Source: Oikopleura dioica (taxonomy: Eukaryota > Chordata > Appendicularia > Copelata > Oikopleuridae). From it: DNA of 64,000 nucleotides. Below are positions 1 to 9,952 of this stretch, piece after piece. The DNA is taken from contig OU015566.1 in NCBI GenBank assembly GCA_907165135.1, positions 14,058,157 through 14,122,156 on the forward strand, given 5' to 3'. Position 1 is the stretch's first letter. Every line of letters begins with the position of its first letter. The notes under the pieces were generated by a model that was not told the DNA's origin, did not search any database, and saw only the letters and a program-made list of their open reading frames with translations. The position numbers and the translations under genes were made by a program.

Positions 1-806
1 TGCTCAATCACCTCTGTTATAAAATATGCTGTGATTGGGCATAATTTATGCCATCTTTCGCATACTGATAGTCGACTGGAAGGACGCAGAAAAGCATAAG
101 GCCTAGCGAAGTAATCCCTTCCTTTTCCAACAAGAACCTACAGCGTTGTTAATTGTAGAAAACAGACCCGCGTCTTACAAACAAAATCACTTTAGACTGA
201 ACAAAATGGTAATAACACGATAATAACGACCTGCGATAAAATGCCGCTGAAAGTCCATAAAGCATTCTATTGGACGCGTAATGCTACTTTAATCCGAAAA
301 TTGAAAAATGAAATTCACAACAAATATGAAGAAATCATTTGTGGAGACGACCTCCGATGTCATGCCGATAAAATGTTACTGAAGTTGTAAGAAGAATTCG
401 ATTTGGTTGACGACTTGACCTCAATAATGCTACTTTAACCCAACGATTATAAAATGAAATTCACGACAGTTAATGAAAAAGTACTCAAAAGATTGGATTA
501 ACAGTAAAAATGACCGACGAGAAAATGTTACTGAAATTGTAAGAAAAGGAAGAGTGCAAATACTGATTCGACTATCGAGCCTGTTTCAACACGCCTCCTC
601 TGAAGCAAGTATCATTTTATGAAACCTGCTCTTATTATAATGATTTTAGTTAAATGAAAATTAATTGTTCTATCATGAAGTTTTAGACTGGAAAAGACTA
701 GAAATAGAACGGTATTCGCGAAATCCATTGCCCAAAAGATATAGATGGATATGTTTTTGAGGTGCGATAAACAGCGAAAGAAAAGCTAGCCGTCCTGATT
801 GTTCGG
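1..806. other. No gene recognised; left-edge AT-rich DNA
   Basis: I see no open frame with recognisable protein similarity here and no RNA gene. The stretch contains a diverged tandem duplication (listed separately) and several short frames broken by stops. It ends at the start codon of the RING gene on the plus strand, so its last part should hold that gene's promoter and 5' UTR. Confidence 0.5.
281..552. repeat. Diverged tandem duplication, about 150-bp unit, two copies
   Basis: The words ATGCTACTTTAA and AAATGAAATTCAC occur at about 281-320 and again at about 427-465. AAATGTTACTGAA followed by TTGTAAGAA occurs at about 371 and again at about 523. The offset is 146 to 152 bp, so two neighbouring copies with small indels are the simplest reading. 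Confidence 0.6.
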
Positions 807-1613
807 ATGTATAACTGCTTTCGGTTAAGTCACCCACTTTACAAGCGACGAATTAAAATTAAACAAACATGTTATTTAAATGTTAGATGTGATGCCAAAG
901 TAGCCGTCCTGCGACAACCTTGGAATTGCCCACAATGTGGATCGGACTTTATCGACAAAACAAGTTCTACGCATCACCAGCAACAGTCGGTGCCTCAGCA
1001 GCCACACTCTCGTAAGACTTAATGGAATTCACACTAACTTGCACTAGCTCAAGGCGTGCCAGGGACAAGTAGAGCGTACGTAACCCAAGCAGAGTCAGAA
1101 GGAGTGCGAAGAGTCGCTCGGAGAAGTGGTGCTTCTACATACACAGCGATTCAGTCCAGCCATAGGCAAGGAACAATGACGAATCGAGCAGTTACAACGT
1201 ATCATCAACCGCAAAGATCAAACCCATTCGGAGTTATTGGGCCCCCTATGCAACCTCAATCACTCAGAAGCCTAATTAACAGCCTGCCTCGCGTGCAGCC
1301 ACAATCGCCAGGACAACCAGCGCAACAACGTTATCCTCAACCCCTGATGTTCGTAACCCCTGATGGTCGCATAGTCAACCAAATTCGACCCGTAGTCACA
1401 ACACGCGCAGAAGTCCAAGGGCGAATACGAGCATTACAAGTTCGAGAACTTACGCCCGAACAAAAGGAGGATCCGTGCTCAATCTGCCTAGACAATCTCG
1501 AAAAAGAAGCCGCATTCCTCCCGAGATGCGGTCATTTTTTTCACCCGAATTGTATGAAAACTTGGCTGGAACAAAAGAATTCTTGCCCTCTCTGTCAAGA
1601 AAAGGTTGTCTGA
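807..1613 (+). CDS. RNF126/RNF115-like RING-H2 E3 ubiquitin ligase
   Basis: Three exons (807-823, 887-1011, 1048-1613) join in frame to 235 codons. The N-terminus has a C-x2-C...C-x2-C zinc finger (YNCFRCDAK ... WNCPQCGSDFID), the arrangement of the BCA2 zinc finger that binds ubiquitin in RNF126 and RNF115. The middle is Q/S/P-rich and probably disordered. The C-terminus is a RING-H2 (CSICLDNLEKEAAFLPRCGH, then HPNC, then CPLC), with WLEQ as in the RNF126 family. The role expected from the family is E2-dependent ubiquitin transfer in cytosolic quality control and receptor sorting. The first coding exon has only 17 nt and both introns are short (63 and 36 nt). The gene looks intact, unlike its neighbours to the right. 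Family assignment is good; RNF126 and RNF115 cannot be told apart. Confidence 0.8.
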
Positions 1614-1895
1614 GCTGTCACGAACAATCGACGTGATTTTTGAACGAAGGGATTTAGAATTAGAAATGTTTAGACTGAAAATGACTGCCGCCATTGTGTT
1701 AAAACACCCAATTTGCGGGTGTTGATTTACGGAGAAATAATTACGATATCGAGGCCCTAATTTTACAGACAATCACGATGCCAAAAACTCCCGCATTGCA
1801 CGTCATGCAGAACTCGGACCAAATTGTCGAAAAATCAATTTTGTTTGAAGGAGTGAAGAATTCAGCAGAAAATATGGCTGCTTCCAACTAACCAA

Positions 1896-2897
1896 TTGCT
1901 AGGAATGACTCCGCAATTGATGTTATTTTTTTGGGATGAAAACTTTGTATTTTTGTCAAATACCTCTATCAACATTGTCTTTGGCTACCGTCTCGACAAA
2001 GTTACTGACCCAAAATGCTCTGCTGGATCGCTCCCTTCAATGGCAGATTCCGTTTCACTAGCTCATCTAGTACCTCGAGCACTGTCTGAGGGAAATAAAC
2101 TGGAAAGCGTCAAAAATTGTAGCAGAGTCTCGGAGATGGTCCAGCGATGATCTCCCTCGGTTTGGCTCCGGCAAGTCGGAACTCAAAGTAACGATCGAAG
2201 AAGCTGTGGAAGCTCTTGTCAACTCTAATGCGATCGTCCGTGGTAATGCAGTGGACGCTATCGCCACCTTAATCGGTATGTTCCCCGGCTACGTTCTAAG
2301 TTGGCGACCGAAAAGAACCCATCAAGGCCCCAAATAGACTCAGTAACTGCTTTTTGTCACTTGGCAAAAGTTCGACGGTGTACCATTGACACCCACTCGT
2401 GGATCCGTGCTCAAAGCGTTAAGAGCTAAATCGAACAATAACGACGACGACATTAACGCTGAGCACAGTGAAGAAGAGGCTGGAAAGGACGATCTTATTC
2501 CACGTGAGTCAATCGCGAGCTCATTCACTCAAGATTTACTCGGAGCCAAGAATTGGAATCTACGCATAAAAATCGTAGATAATTTTTTTTGTTTCCCTAA
2601 AGAACTCCTTGCCAACAATAATATTCTTAAGTCCCTACTTGGAAAGCTGATCAACGATTTCCCAGTAATATCCAAATATCACCGGAAAGAAATACTATTC
2701 AAAATCCGCACGTATATTTTGAACAGTCATTCTGGCGAACATCTCCTGGTTGAAAAATCTTTCCGAAGAAATCACATTACAATTTGGTTGCTTAGTTCAT
2801 TTATCCAGACGTTCACCAATAACAGACCCGGGTGGACAGTAACAATGTTCAGAAATTTTAGAACAATCGTCTTTCCTTTCTCAGGACAAGTTTCAAA
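1896..2897 (+). other. Unrecognised plus-strand coding-like frames
   Basis: Frames at about 1896-2150, 2140-2336 and 2386-2897 look protein-like. The 2140-2336 stretch reads EEAVEALVNSNAIVRGNAVD, which has the rhythm of a HEAT/armadillo repeat; the 2386 frame carries an acidic stretch followed by helical sequence. They are in different frames and I could not join them convincingly with introns. The open frame from 2386 runs to 2934 only because it reads through the spliced-leader copy, so its last 13 or so residues are not native. This may be another decayed gene. No function is claimed. Confidence 0.25.
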
Positions 2898-2937
2898 ACT
2901 CATCCCATTTTTGAGTCCGATTTCGATTGTCTAACAG
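2898..2937 (+). other. Genomic copy of the O. dioica 40-nt spliced leader
   Basis: The sequence starts ACTCATCCCATTTTTGAG and ends TCGATTGTCTAACAG, which from memory is the complete spliced leader that O. dioica adds to mRNA 5' ends. It is followed by GG and then ATG at 2940, exactly where a trans-spliced leader would sit on an mRNA. No splice donor GT follows the leader and no snRNA-like sequence is downstream, so this is not an SL RNA gene. It is a leader reverse-transcribed together with an mRNA. Confidence 0.85.
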
Positions 2938-5556
2938 GGATGAAATGTGAGAAATCGCTGTTGTTTTTATTGAGTGTTGCGTTTTCGTTGGAATGTAAAA
3001 ATCTCAACAGTAATTTTGACCTCTCAAGCCTCGTCGGAGCATGGGAAGCCGTAGATAACTTGGACATGTACCTCTTCAATTTATGTGGAACGTCGTCACA
3101 TTGTAAAGATGGCCTCGTCTGTATCAAACCGGCTGGCGAGGAGCATACGAAAGTGTCGATTCCGAAAGACGACTCTGAATTTGAATTAGAGACGGATTCA
3201 ATTTCTACTTCATTCGTCCTGAAGAACTCAAATGATTTCGACGACGTTGACGAGTTCAAAACTCACCGTCCAGTTTGTATGCGGACATCGACCTCTTGGT
3301 GCTACTTTTCCACCGGAGCTTATTTTGAAATCTGAGAAAGATAAGAAGCGAGAACTTACATTTGGATGGCGGACCTCAGCAGCTTGCAAGGATGAAAAAG
3401 AAAGCAGATAAAACGCTTTCAAAATGCTACACAGTGAATACCAAGAAAAACGCAATAATCGACCTCTCCCGACTCGCGAATACTGTCTATTCCAGCATCT
3501 CCAGCAGGCAATAAGATCTACTACAGTCTCTGTTCTGTTCTTCCAGAAGACGGAGAATTTCCAACGAAATGTGCTGGAAAAGCAGCTTGTTTGTTGAAAA
3601 AAGGGAGAAATCCGAACGTTATTCAAAGATTCTCCTGAACCGAAATTCCAATCACAAGACAGCTCTGTTCAAATGAAATTTTATGGAAAAGAAGAGCTCG
3701 AGAAGGTCGCCTGCTCGAATCAATTCACTGTCACTCTTGAGTTTCCTCATGTCGGAAGAGAACATGCGCCGCAGTATTTTACCTCGAGTTCTTTGGGCGA
3801 AAATGAGTGTCAAATCGGAGTCATTCACAGAACTAGCGCGGCGAGAGCGATCTCGGATATGTCCAGCAAAACTTGTCGTTTTTCCGAAGGCGATGTTGGA
3901 AAATCGGTTGATATTCGCAAAGACTTCGAAAAATCCTCATTTTCTCTTGATGATGAGTACGATCTTTCTCTGTGCGAGGAGAATAAGAAAACCGGCTCGG
4001 ATCCCCAATCACTTGGAAAGTTCTATAACGCTATTTACTCAAGCGATATGAGTGTTCTTATCTATCGAGATGGGGACGTTTGTGAAAACGATTTAAAATA
4101 CGATTCAATCATAAACACCAACTGTGTCGATAGCTCTGAAAACTAAGCGGAGCCTCAGCTGGTTGAAAAATCCGAAGATGGCTATGCGTTTACTTTCGAA
4201 TGGAACAGGAACGAAGTCTGCCAAGAAAAGCTCGAAACTGTCTGTGGAATGATTCTAGTCGGACACGACGTCAGCTCGATCATGCGCCAGCCGATTAGTC
4301 TCATCGAGAAGCTATCACGAGAAAATGTCGACGACCAGAAAGACTTATTTAACGCATTGCTAGAATCAGTTGAAAGCTGCTTTCAATCTACCATTTCTGA
4401 ATTTGCAGAAAATCCATCCGAGAAGAACGCAGCGCGGGTAAAAAAGATGACCAAGATGAGTTGCGTTCGATAGAAATCCAGAAACAAAAAAAATCAAACT
4501 CCAGAAGACTCGAAAACCTCAAGACTTCAACGCGAAATGATCGATTTGGTTGGAATACTGGTTTCAAAGTCTGATCGACTTGAGCCTGAATTCGCCTTGC
4601 TTCAGCTCGAAATTATCATTATACTGGCGAAAAACGCCACAAAAGATTTCAAAAACGCAATCTACAACTTCTTGTACAACGAAATCGCCGAAGAGTGCGA
4701 GGAAAGTTGCCAAGGATTGAAAACAGAAGACATTCTAGTTCGCAATCATGAGTTGGTTTCTTTGTGGCTTCTTCTAAAATAAAACTTATCGCGAAAAGTA
4801 GCCGAGAAAACAGCGAAAGAAACAATCATAGAAGTAGCGACAGAAAACGGCGAAGAAGCAGATGTGGAAGAGTCTGAGACTCATAAATTTCGATTCTCAA
4901 AGCCAAAGACCAGCATTTTCGATGGAGTGTCAAACATACTTCTTGATCTTGCTCGCGGATCCGCTGCTTCCTGCGCTTCTATTCTCGAAGAAATGGCGGC
5001 TGAACCAGAATCATAAAAGCCACTACTCAAGGTTCTATTCGATGAAATTTCAAAAGCTACTGATGATCAAAACAGCCAGTCGATTGCCGAAAGTTTTACA
5101 ATGAAATTATAACAAAGACCGAGGAGCAGTGTCTGGCAAAAGTGCTGTGGTACGATTTTGAAATACAGTCACGAAAAATTGAAAGACAAGCTCGACTCAG
5201 AACTAGAACTTGCGCTATCTGAAGTTTCGAAACTCGATGAAATAGTGATGTTGACAGAAATCCGGCTTTACGACCCTCGGGCGGAAAACGTCGCTGTCTT
5301 ACCGCAAATCGGCCCCAATCTCGCCCGAGTTATCTCGATCACTTAGGACTTTGAGGAAGCGGGATTATCTAATTTGATCAACACTGCGCATTCAAACTTG
5401 CCAGAAACCTTTGAAGTCGTCATCAGATGCTTCGTTTACGAACTTCTCAAGTTCTTTCACACTGATGTTTCAACAATGTCTTATGCATGCTGCATGAGGG
5501 TTTTTGAACAACTAAAAGTTCTCCCTCACAAACGTTTTCTCAAGCTAAGATCATGA
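2898..5556 (+). pseudogene. SL-headed retrocopy of a mannose-6-phosphate-receptor (MRH) type protein
   Basis: The copy starts with the spliced leader, then ATG at 2940 and a signal-peptide-like start (MKCEKSLLFLLSVAFSLEC). MRH/CI-MPR repeat hallmarks follow: FDLSSLVGAW with MYLFNLCG, LTFGWRTSAAC near 3355, a second IIDLSRLA near 3450, IYYSLCSVLP near 3510, VLIYRDGDVC near 4050, and YAFTFEWNRNEVC near 4185. Such repeats in IGF2R bind lysosomal enzymes. The rest (4249-5556) is helical and unrecognised; it could be the native C-terminus or a different cDNA joined on. There are no introns, and reading is interrupted by stops (for example 3333-3335, 4144, 4471, 4780, 5344) and several frameshifts. 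A 12-A tract lies at about 5683. This is a decayed processed copy. The MRH call is moderate; the retrocopy call is strong. Confidence 0.65.
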
Positions 5557-5728
5557 TCTAGTGTTCTTTACGTGCTCCGAAGATAGTTAAAATAGACGAC
5601 TGAAATTGATAATACTTATGTATTAAATGAAGAAAGAAGATGAAGATGGAAGTGTTAAATGTTAGGAGAGTACAATAATGGGAAAAAAAAAAAAGAACTC
5701 TTTATGATGAAAATGATCTATTGTTCGT

Positions 5729-6350
5729 CTACTGCTCGGTCTTGAAGTCGAATTCATCGTGGCCTGTTTCTTCATCGGTTTCTTCATCTGAGGAACTAGA
5801 GATACGGATTTTTGAAGGACCGAAAATAGAAATTACTTACGAGCTCGAAATCTGAGGGTGTACGAATCTTGGACGGTTGTAATCGTCCTCGGAAGAGCTG
5901 GATTCAGCACTAGATAGTATTTTAAAGAATATGAAACCAAAATGAGCATCAATTACCGATCTGGAGAATAGCGGATTGGCGAAGGCAGCGAAGAAGAATC
6001 CGTGTCAGAACTATCGAGGTTAATGGGGGAAGCTGGGCGCGGAGGAGTAGCAGTTTTTTTTGCTTCCAACAGTGATCGTAGCGTGCGATTTCGAGCCTCC
6101 ATCGAGATAAGGTTCTCCGTTTCTTCCCCTAGTCTAGCAGCCAGTCGACGCCTGATCCTGTTGACTCTTCGTAGACGATAATTCAAATGATCGATTCGTT
6201 TTGATAAAGACACAACCGTAAGCTGCAACTCCTTTTTCTCAGATCGTAGTTTTCTGATGGCGTAAGGGATTCCATATGCTATAGTTTTTTTTTTCAGTTA
6301 AACAGAAAAGGAAACTGTACTTTCTTACCCTTAGCAACAGAATTGCTCAT
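5729..6350 (-). CDS. Small coiled-coil protein, 159 aa, unrecognised
   Basis: Four exons (6350-6329, 6278-5957, 5909-5841, 5795-5729) with GT-AG introns join to exactly 160 codons including the stop. The protein has a basic, helical, coiled-coil-like first half (LRSEKKELQLTVVSLSKRID onward) and a serine/acidic tail (NLDSSDTDSSSLPSP ... SSSDEETDEETGHDEFDF). It resembles small nuclear regulatory proteins in composition only. I do not recognise a family. Clean splice sites and an exact frame argue that this is a live gene embedded between pseudogenes. Confidence 0.7.
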
Positions 6351-6640
6351 TTGCCGTAGTATTCTCTTAAAACTGGAAAAAAAAAAAGAAAAAAGAAGAA
6401 TTGCGAATGATGAAAATTTGATTTTTCAAAATCTCCGTCGGAAAAATTGGCGTGAGCGCCTCGCGTGCGAGTCTTTTTCGCACAGGAAACGAAAAGGGGG
6501 GAGGAGAAGGGAAGGATAAACAGTCTTAGAACGAACAGTAATCAATTACTAATAGCCAGATTACTTGCCCGATTGAAAATGCTCGCATATTGCAAAAGAT
6601 TCTTGCTTGCAGTCAAGAAGTTTTTCATCGGAGAGCGTAA

Positions 6641-6912
6641 AAGTCAAGAATCCACAGTAGTCAACTGAATGAACTCGAGGGATTAGATCAAGAGGGCGAG
6701 TACAAAAGGATTAGCATCGACGTTGTTAATCATCTTGGCGAGTTAGAAAAGTGCAATTGCTACGCTTACAACGGACCAGAATCAGAAATCTCGCGTCTTC
6801 TAAAACTCGACTTTTTCACTTCCTATTCGACCAAAAACCACCCATATTCTGGCAGCGAAGAAGATAAGAAATTCGGAGAAGAAATCTGCGCTCGAATTCT
6901 GAAGAATAATTA
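6641..6912 (+). pseudogene. Fragment possibly of a gamma-glutamylaminecyclotransferase (GGACT/AIG2-like)
   Basis: An open frame reads QLNELEGLDQEGEYKRISID and then about 55 more residues to a TAA at 6910. The pattern LDxxEGxYxR followed by an alternating strand is the C-terminal half of AIG2-like cyclotransferases, which release 5-oxoproline from gamma-glutamylamines. The N-terminal glycine motif (YGTL) was not found upstream, where the frame is closed. The hit rests on a short motif, so the identity is tentative and a partial or dead copy is most likely. Confidence 0.3.
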
Positions 6913-7810
6913 ATGGAGCAATTGTATCCGGAAAAAACCGTTCAGAAAGCGGCGGAGAAGGCGATTTTATCTGACAACTTCGGGGAAGTAATTCCGTTCT
7001 TCAGACGGTACTTAGACAGCAGAAGAAAAGAGATGATTTGGTGCCCACGCTGGCTTCTTTGATTACTTCTAGTAATATTCGAGTCAAGTTTTTAAGCTAC
7101 CTCCTTATTCTTTGCAATATCCGGGGCGACGCCTCGATGATTATTTTCAATCAAGTTCTCAAGGATCTTTCTTATCAAAACTGGGCGATTCAGAACGTCG
7201 CGCTCTTCACTCTCGTCACAATTTTTTTAAAAAAACTTCGGAAGAAATCGTCGAATACGAAACAGTTGAAAGATAGATTTCAGCGACAATCAAAGATGGA
7301 AATTTACTCGCGGGAACTTCTGCTTTGGTGCATTTGCAATCTGGGAAATGGGTATCTACCAGCGCTCTCATAAATTAAAATAGAGATTAACTAAAAATTC
7401 GTTCTATTCCAAGAAGACGTAACATTCAAAGCTCTCCGATTCACACCTCACCGTTTGTTGAGCGTGAAGAAAAGTTATTCCTCGGAAAAAGATCCTCGAG
7501 CAGATCGCGCTCCTACTGTTATGCCTGACAATATTTACATTAGGAAGGTCGCTTACATGGGGCTCGCGACTTGCGGAAATTTATCGTTGAAATAGTGGAA
7601 CTCGCTGTGCCAAAGTGAAATATTGGTACGCTCCATTTCATCGCTCACCCTGTTCTCTCAAGAGTTTGAAAACGTGTCGGAAAATGATCAAGAGCTAACT
7701 CTTGAACCTGACGATAACTTGAAGGCTACGTTTATTTACCACGATAAATGCTGCGAGCTGGAAATAGGCAGTTCAAGCTCTAGCGTTTTTGTTATCGCTA
7801 TGATTTGATA
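6913..7810 (+). pseudogene. Broken frames of an unrecognised helical protein
   Basis: The frame EKTVQKAAEKAILSDNFGE begins at an ATG at 6913 and breaks near 7035. The next frame (7038-7373) is strongly helical (VPTLASLITSSNIRVKFLSY ... NWAIQNVALFTLVTIFLKKL). Further frames follow near 7420-7590 and 7623-7808. The look is of alpha-helical repeats, with some resemblance to the helical domain of large lipid-transfer proteins, but this is a guess. Frames switch without splice consensus and stops interrupt them, so I read it as a decayed copy without introns. Confidence 0.3.
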
Positions 7811-8049
7811 TCTCGAAATTAGAAATGCTCAAACAAGCAAAGAAATCAAAATGAAAACTTAAATGTTCGGACAAGATTTGCTCAATTGCCAAGCATCTAG
7901 TGTAAATGTCAAACAAGCGCTGTGCAGAACTTCAAATTCAATTGCTTCTAGAAAGACTTTTAGGAGGATTAACGCATCTGAGAATGTGATGATGAGTTGA
8001 CTCTGAAAAGATCCGAGCCACCAGAGTTTTAAACGAGAAAAAAAACTGC

Positions 8050-9120
8050 CATTTCCGATTGCAGGTGACACCCGGTGCGCCGAAAACCCCATGTTAACAT
8101 CTCTTCACACGGCCTTCCTCCGCATGCACAATAAACTTGCTGTTGGCCTCAAAGGCGTCATGGAAGACGCAACGGAAGATAAAATCTTCATGGAAGCTCG
8201 TCAAATAAACCTTGCCGTGTTCCAACATATTTCTTTTACTGAATTCATGCCATTGGTAATTGGAACCAACCTCTTCGACACTCCTGATCTTTTCCCCCTT
8301 CCTCCAGGGCAACAAATGGGGAGAGTCAACGACGATGATGCAGATAACAACCCCGAAAATGCAAAATTTGGATTCGACGGCTTTCCAAGCAAAACGGACC
8401 CTTCAATTCGAAACGAGTTTGGGGCTGCTCTTTTCCGTTGGGGACATTCGATGCAAAGATCTGAAATTTTCGCCATAAATAAAATGGGAACACGAATCAA
8501 AACGGCATTCTTGCGAGATAACTTCTTTGATCCACAAGTTCTATCTGAGGCATCGGGAGTAACACCAGGACAACTTATCCGAGCAGCGGCGCGTGAACAA
8601 CCGATGAAAATGAGCTCTAAATGGATTGAGGATACCGTTCACATGTTCTTCAAGCCTAATTTTGCATCTCATGGAATAGATCTTCAAGCAATTAATATCA
8701 TGAGAGGTCGGGACCACGGCCTTGCCTCTTACACGGAAGTAAGAGACCGATGTATGCAGCATGGGTGGTATAAAGAAATTCTATAATGCCAGAACTGCGA
8801 GAGAAGTGAGGATGACACCATTGTGGCCGGTTATTATTTCACAAATGTCCAGTAACTAAGGAAAAGATGTTGATTTGTACGTCGGTATGCTCAATGAAGT
8901 ACCACAGAAAGGTGCTATTGCTGGACCCACTGCTATCTGTGTTAATCTTGACCAGTTCATCGCTCTTAAGCACGGTGATCGCAAATACTACGAAAGAGAA
9001 GGACAGTTACTGTCGGCTACATCGACAATTTTGGTGCGAGACTTTGTATCGAATTCTCCTTCTAACTTAGAAGTCCTAAGTTTTGGGGGAGTGGGGGAGA
9101 GTATTGGGATCCAGCCTTGA
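8050..9120 (+). pseudogene. Animal heme peroxidase, frameshifted and partial
   Basis: The piece beginning AGDTRCAENPMLTSLHTAFL at about 8065 is the conserved entry to the peroxidase catalytic domain (AGDxRxNExPxLxxLHTxFxRxHN). It includes FGAALFRWGHSM with the proximal-histidine region, INIMRGRDHGLASYTEVRD and CMQHGWYKEIL. A stop at 8784-8786 and a change of frame follow, then DLYVGMLNEVPQKGAIAGPT and LDQFIALKHGDRKYYE from 8871. The N-terminal part with the distal histidine is absent or unrecognisable in 7810-8050. About 1 kb of family sequence carries no intron, which suits a retrocopy, but no spliced leader or clear poly-A was seen. Parent enzymes are secreted peroxidasin/thyroid-peroxidase-like oxidases. 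This copy cannot encode a full enzyme. Confidence 0.8.
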
Positions 9121-9176
9121 TCATACTACGGCGTAGCCGATGCCTAACGCGTGTTAAAGCTTACCAGTTAATGCGC

Positions 9177-9248
9177 GTTGAACGATAGCTCTAACTGGCT
9201 GTTGAACGATAGCTCTAACTGGCCGTTGAACAAAACCTCTAACTGCCG
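9177..9248. repeat. 24-bp tandem repeat, three units
   Basis: Two nearly identical units GTTGAACGATAGCTCTAACT+GGCT/GGCC at 9177-9200 and 9201-9224 are followed by a third with changes (GTTGAACAAAACCTCTAACT+GCCG) at 9225-9248 and a partial fourth. The array lies just after the peroxidase fragment and before a TATATA-like sequence at about 9268. Confidence 0.8.
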
Positions 9249-9569
9249 GTTAAGCGAGTTCGGATACATATATAAACCTGACACTTTTCACTGAAAATCA
9301 TCAGAGCTGAGAGATAAACGCTCGAAATGAAAATAAATAAGACACAGAGATAATATTGTTATTGTTATTATTATACAGGTATGATATAGTTGGACCTCAA
9401 CAGAAGGTTGTCCAATTTGCCGTATGAAAAAAATGCTGAAAATCTGCGCCTAGAGGATTTTTGGCATCTATTCTCCTGACAACACTCGTTCTTGTCGGTC
9501 GAGATTAAACTCAAAAACAAAATTTCTCTTTTTCTTGCATTCGAAATTCCTCCAAAAAGCAGGACTAAC

Positions 9570-9952
9570 CGGAATGGAAGATAAGCAGGCCCGCCTCCAG
9601 AAACCAGTGGCCGGTGCGCTTCATCAGGCGTTCTTCTGAGGTGAATGATAAGGTACGCGCCGGCGAGGAAAGCCGCGTTTACGCGCTTTCTCGGATCCAG
9701 CGAGGTGTAATGCACGATCTTCTTCTTTGCCAACGAGGCCGACTAGTTAATATTGAAATCAAGGAAGAAGAAAGAGCTGTTTACCTTGAGCTTCTTGTTT
9801 ACTCGGCAGCAGTAGCGGTAGATGTGCGCCAAGTTAAGAGGCCCGAAGTCGGCGTAGAAGTTCTCGTAGACGAACTCGTCGTCGATGCAGAAGTAGTGAG
9901 TGTGCGCAGTGCTCTTGGGCTTGGTTTTCAGCGTTGCGAAGTATAATCGATC
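9570..9952 (-). pseudogene. CDC14: Two-exon fragment of CDC14 phosphatase with its intron retained
   Basis: Exon 9952-9785 encodes 56 residues starting [20 protein letters not shown] and including [20 protein letters not shown], which matches the N-terminal domain of CDC14 closely. After a 42-nt GT-AG intron, exon 9742-9570 encodes [20 protein letters not shown], then [15 protein letters not shown] and AYLPFR, again colinear with CDC14, and ends at a good donor. I found no preceding N-terminal exon and no following exon (the catalytic HCKAGLGR loop is absent). The two exons are undamaged, so the truncation is recent or further exons are far away. Because the intron is kept, this is a DNA-level duplicate rather than a retrocopy. 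CDC14 normally opposes CDK phosphorylation at mitotic exit. Confidence 0.8.

Noticed and set aside
2386-2940. An operon junction with only three bases between a stop codon (2932-2934) and an AG acceptor
   Set aside because: The apparent TAA-CAG junction is part of the 40-nt spliced-leader copy itself, so the upstream frame ends in the leader by accident. The retrocopy explanation covers every base.
3673-5556. Alternative genetic code, because the frame reads well through several TAA/TAG codons
   Set aside because: TGA, TAA and TAG end live genes normally in the rest of the window, and frameshifts accompany the stops here. Decay of a retrocopy is sufficient.
9614-9946. Plus-strand protein of 110 aa
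   Set aside because: It is the reverse-strand shadow of the CDC14 exons, whose minus-strand translation is strongly conserved.
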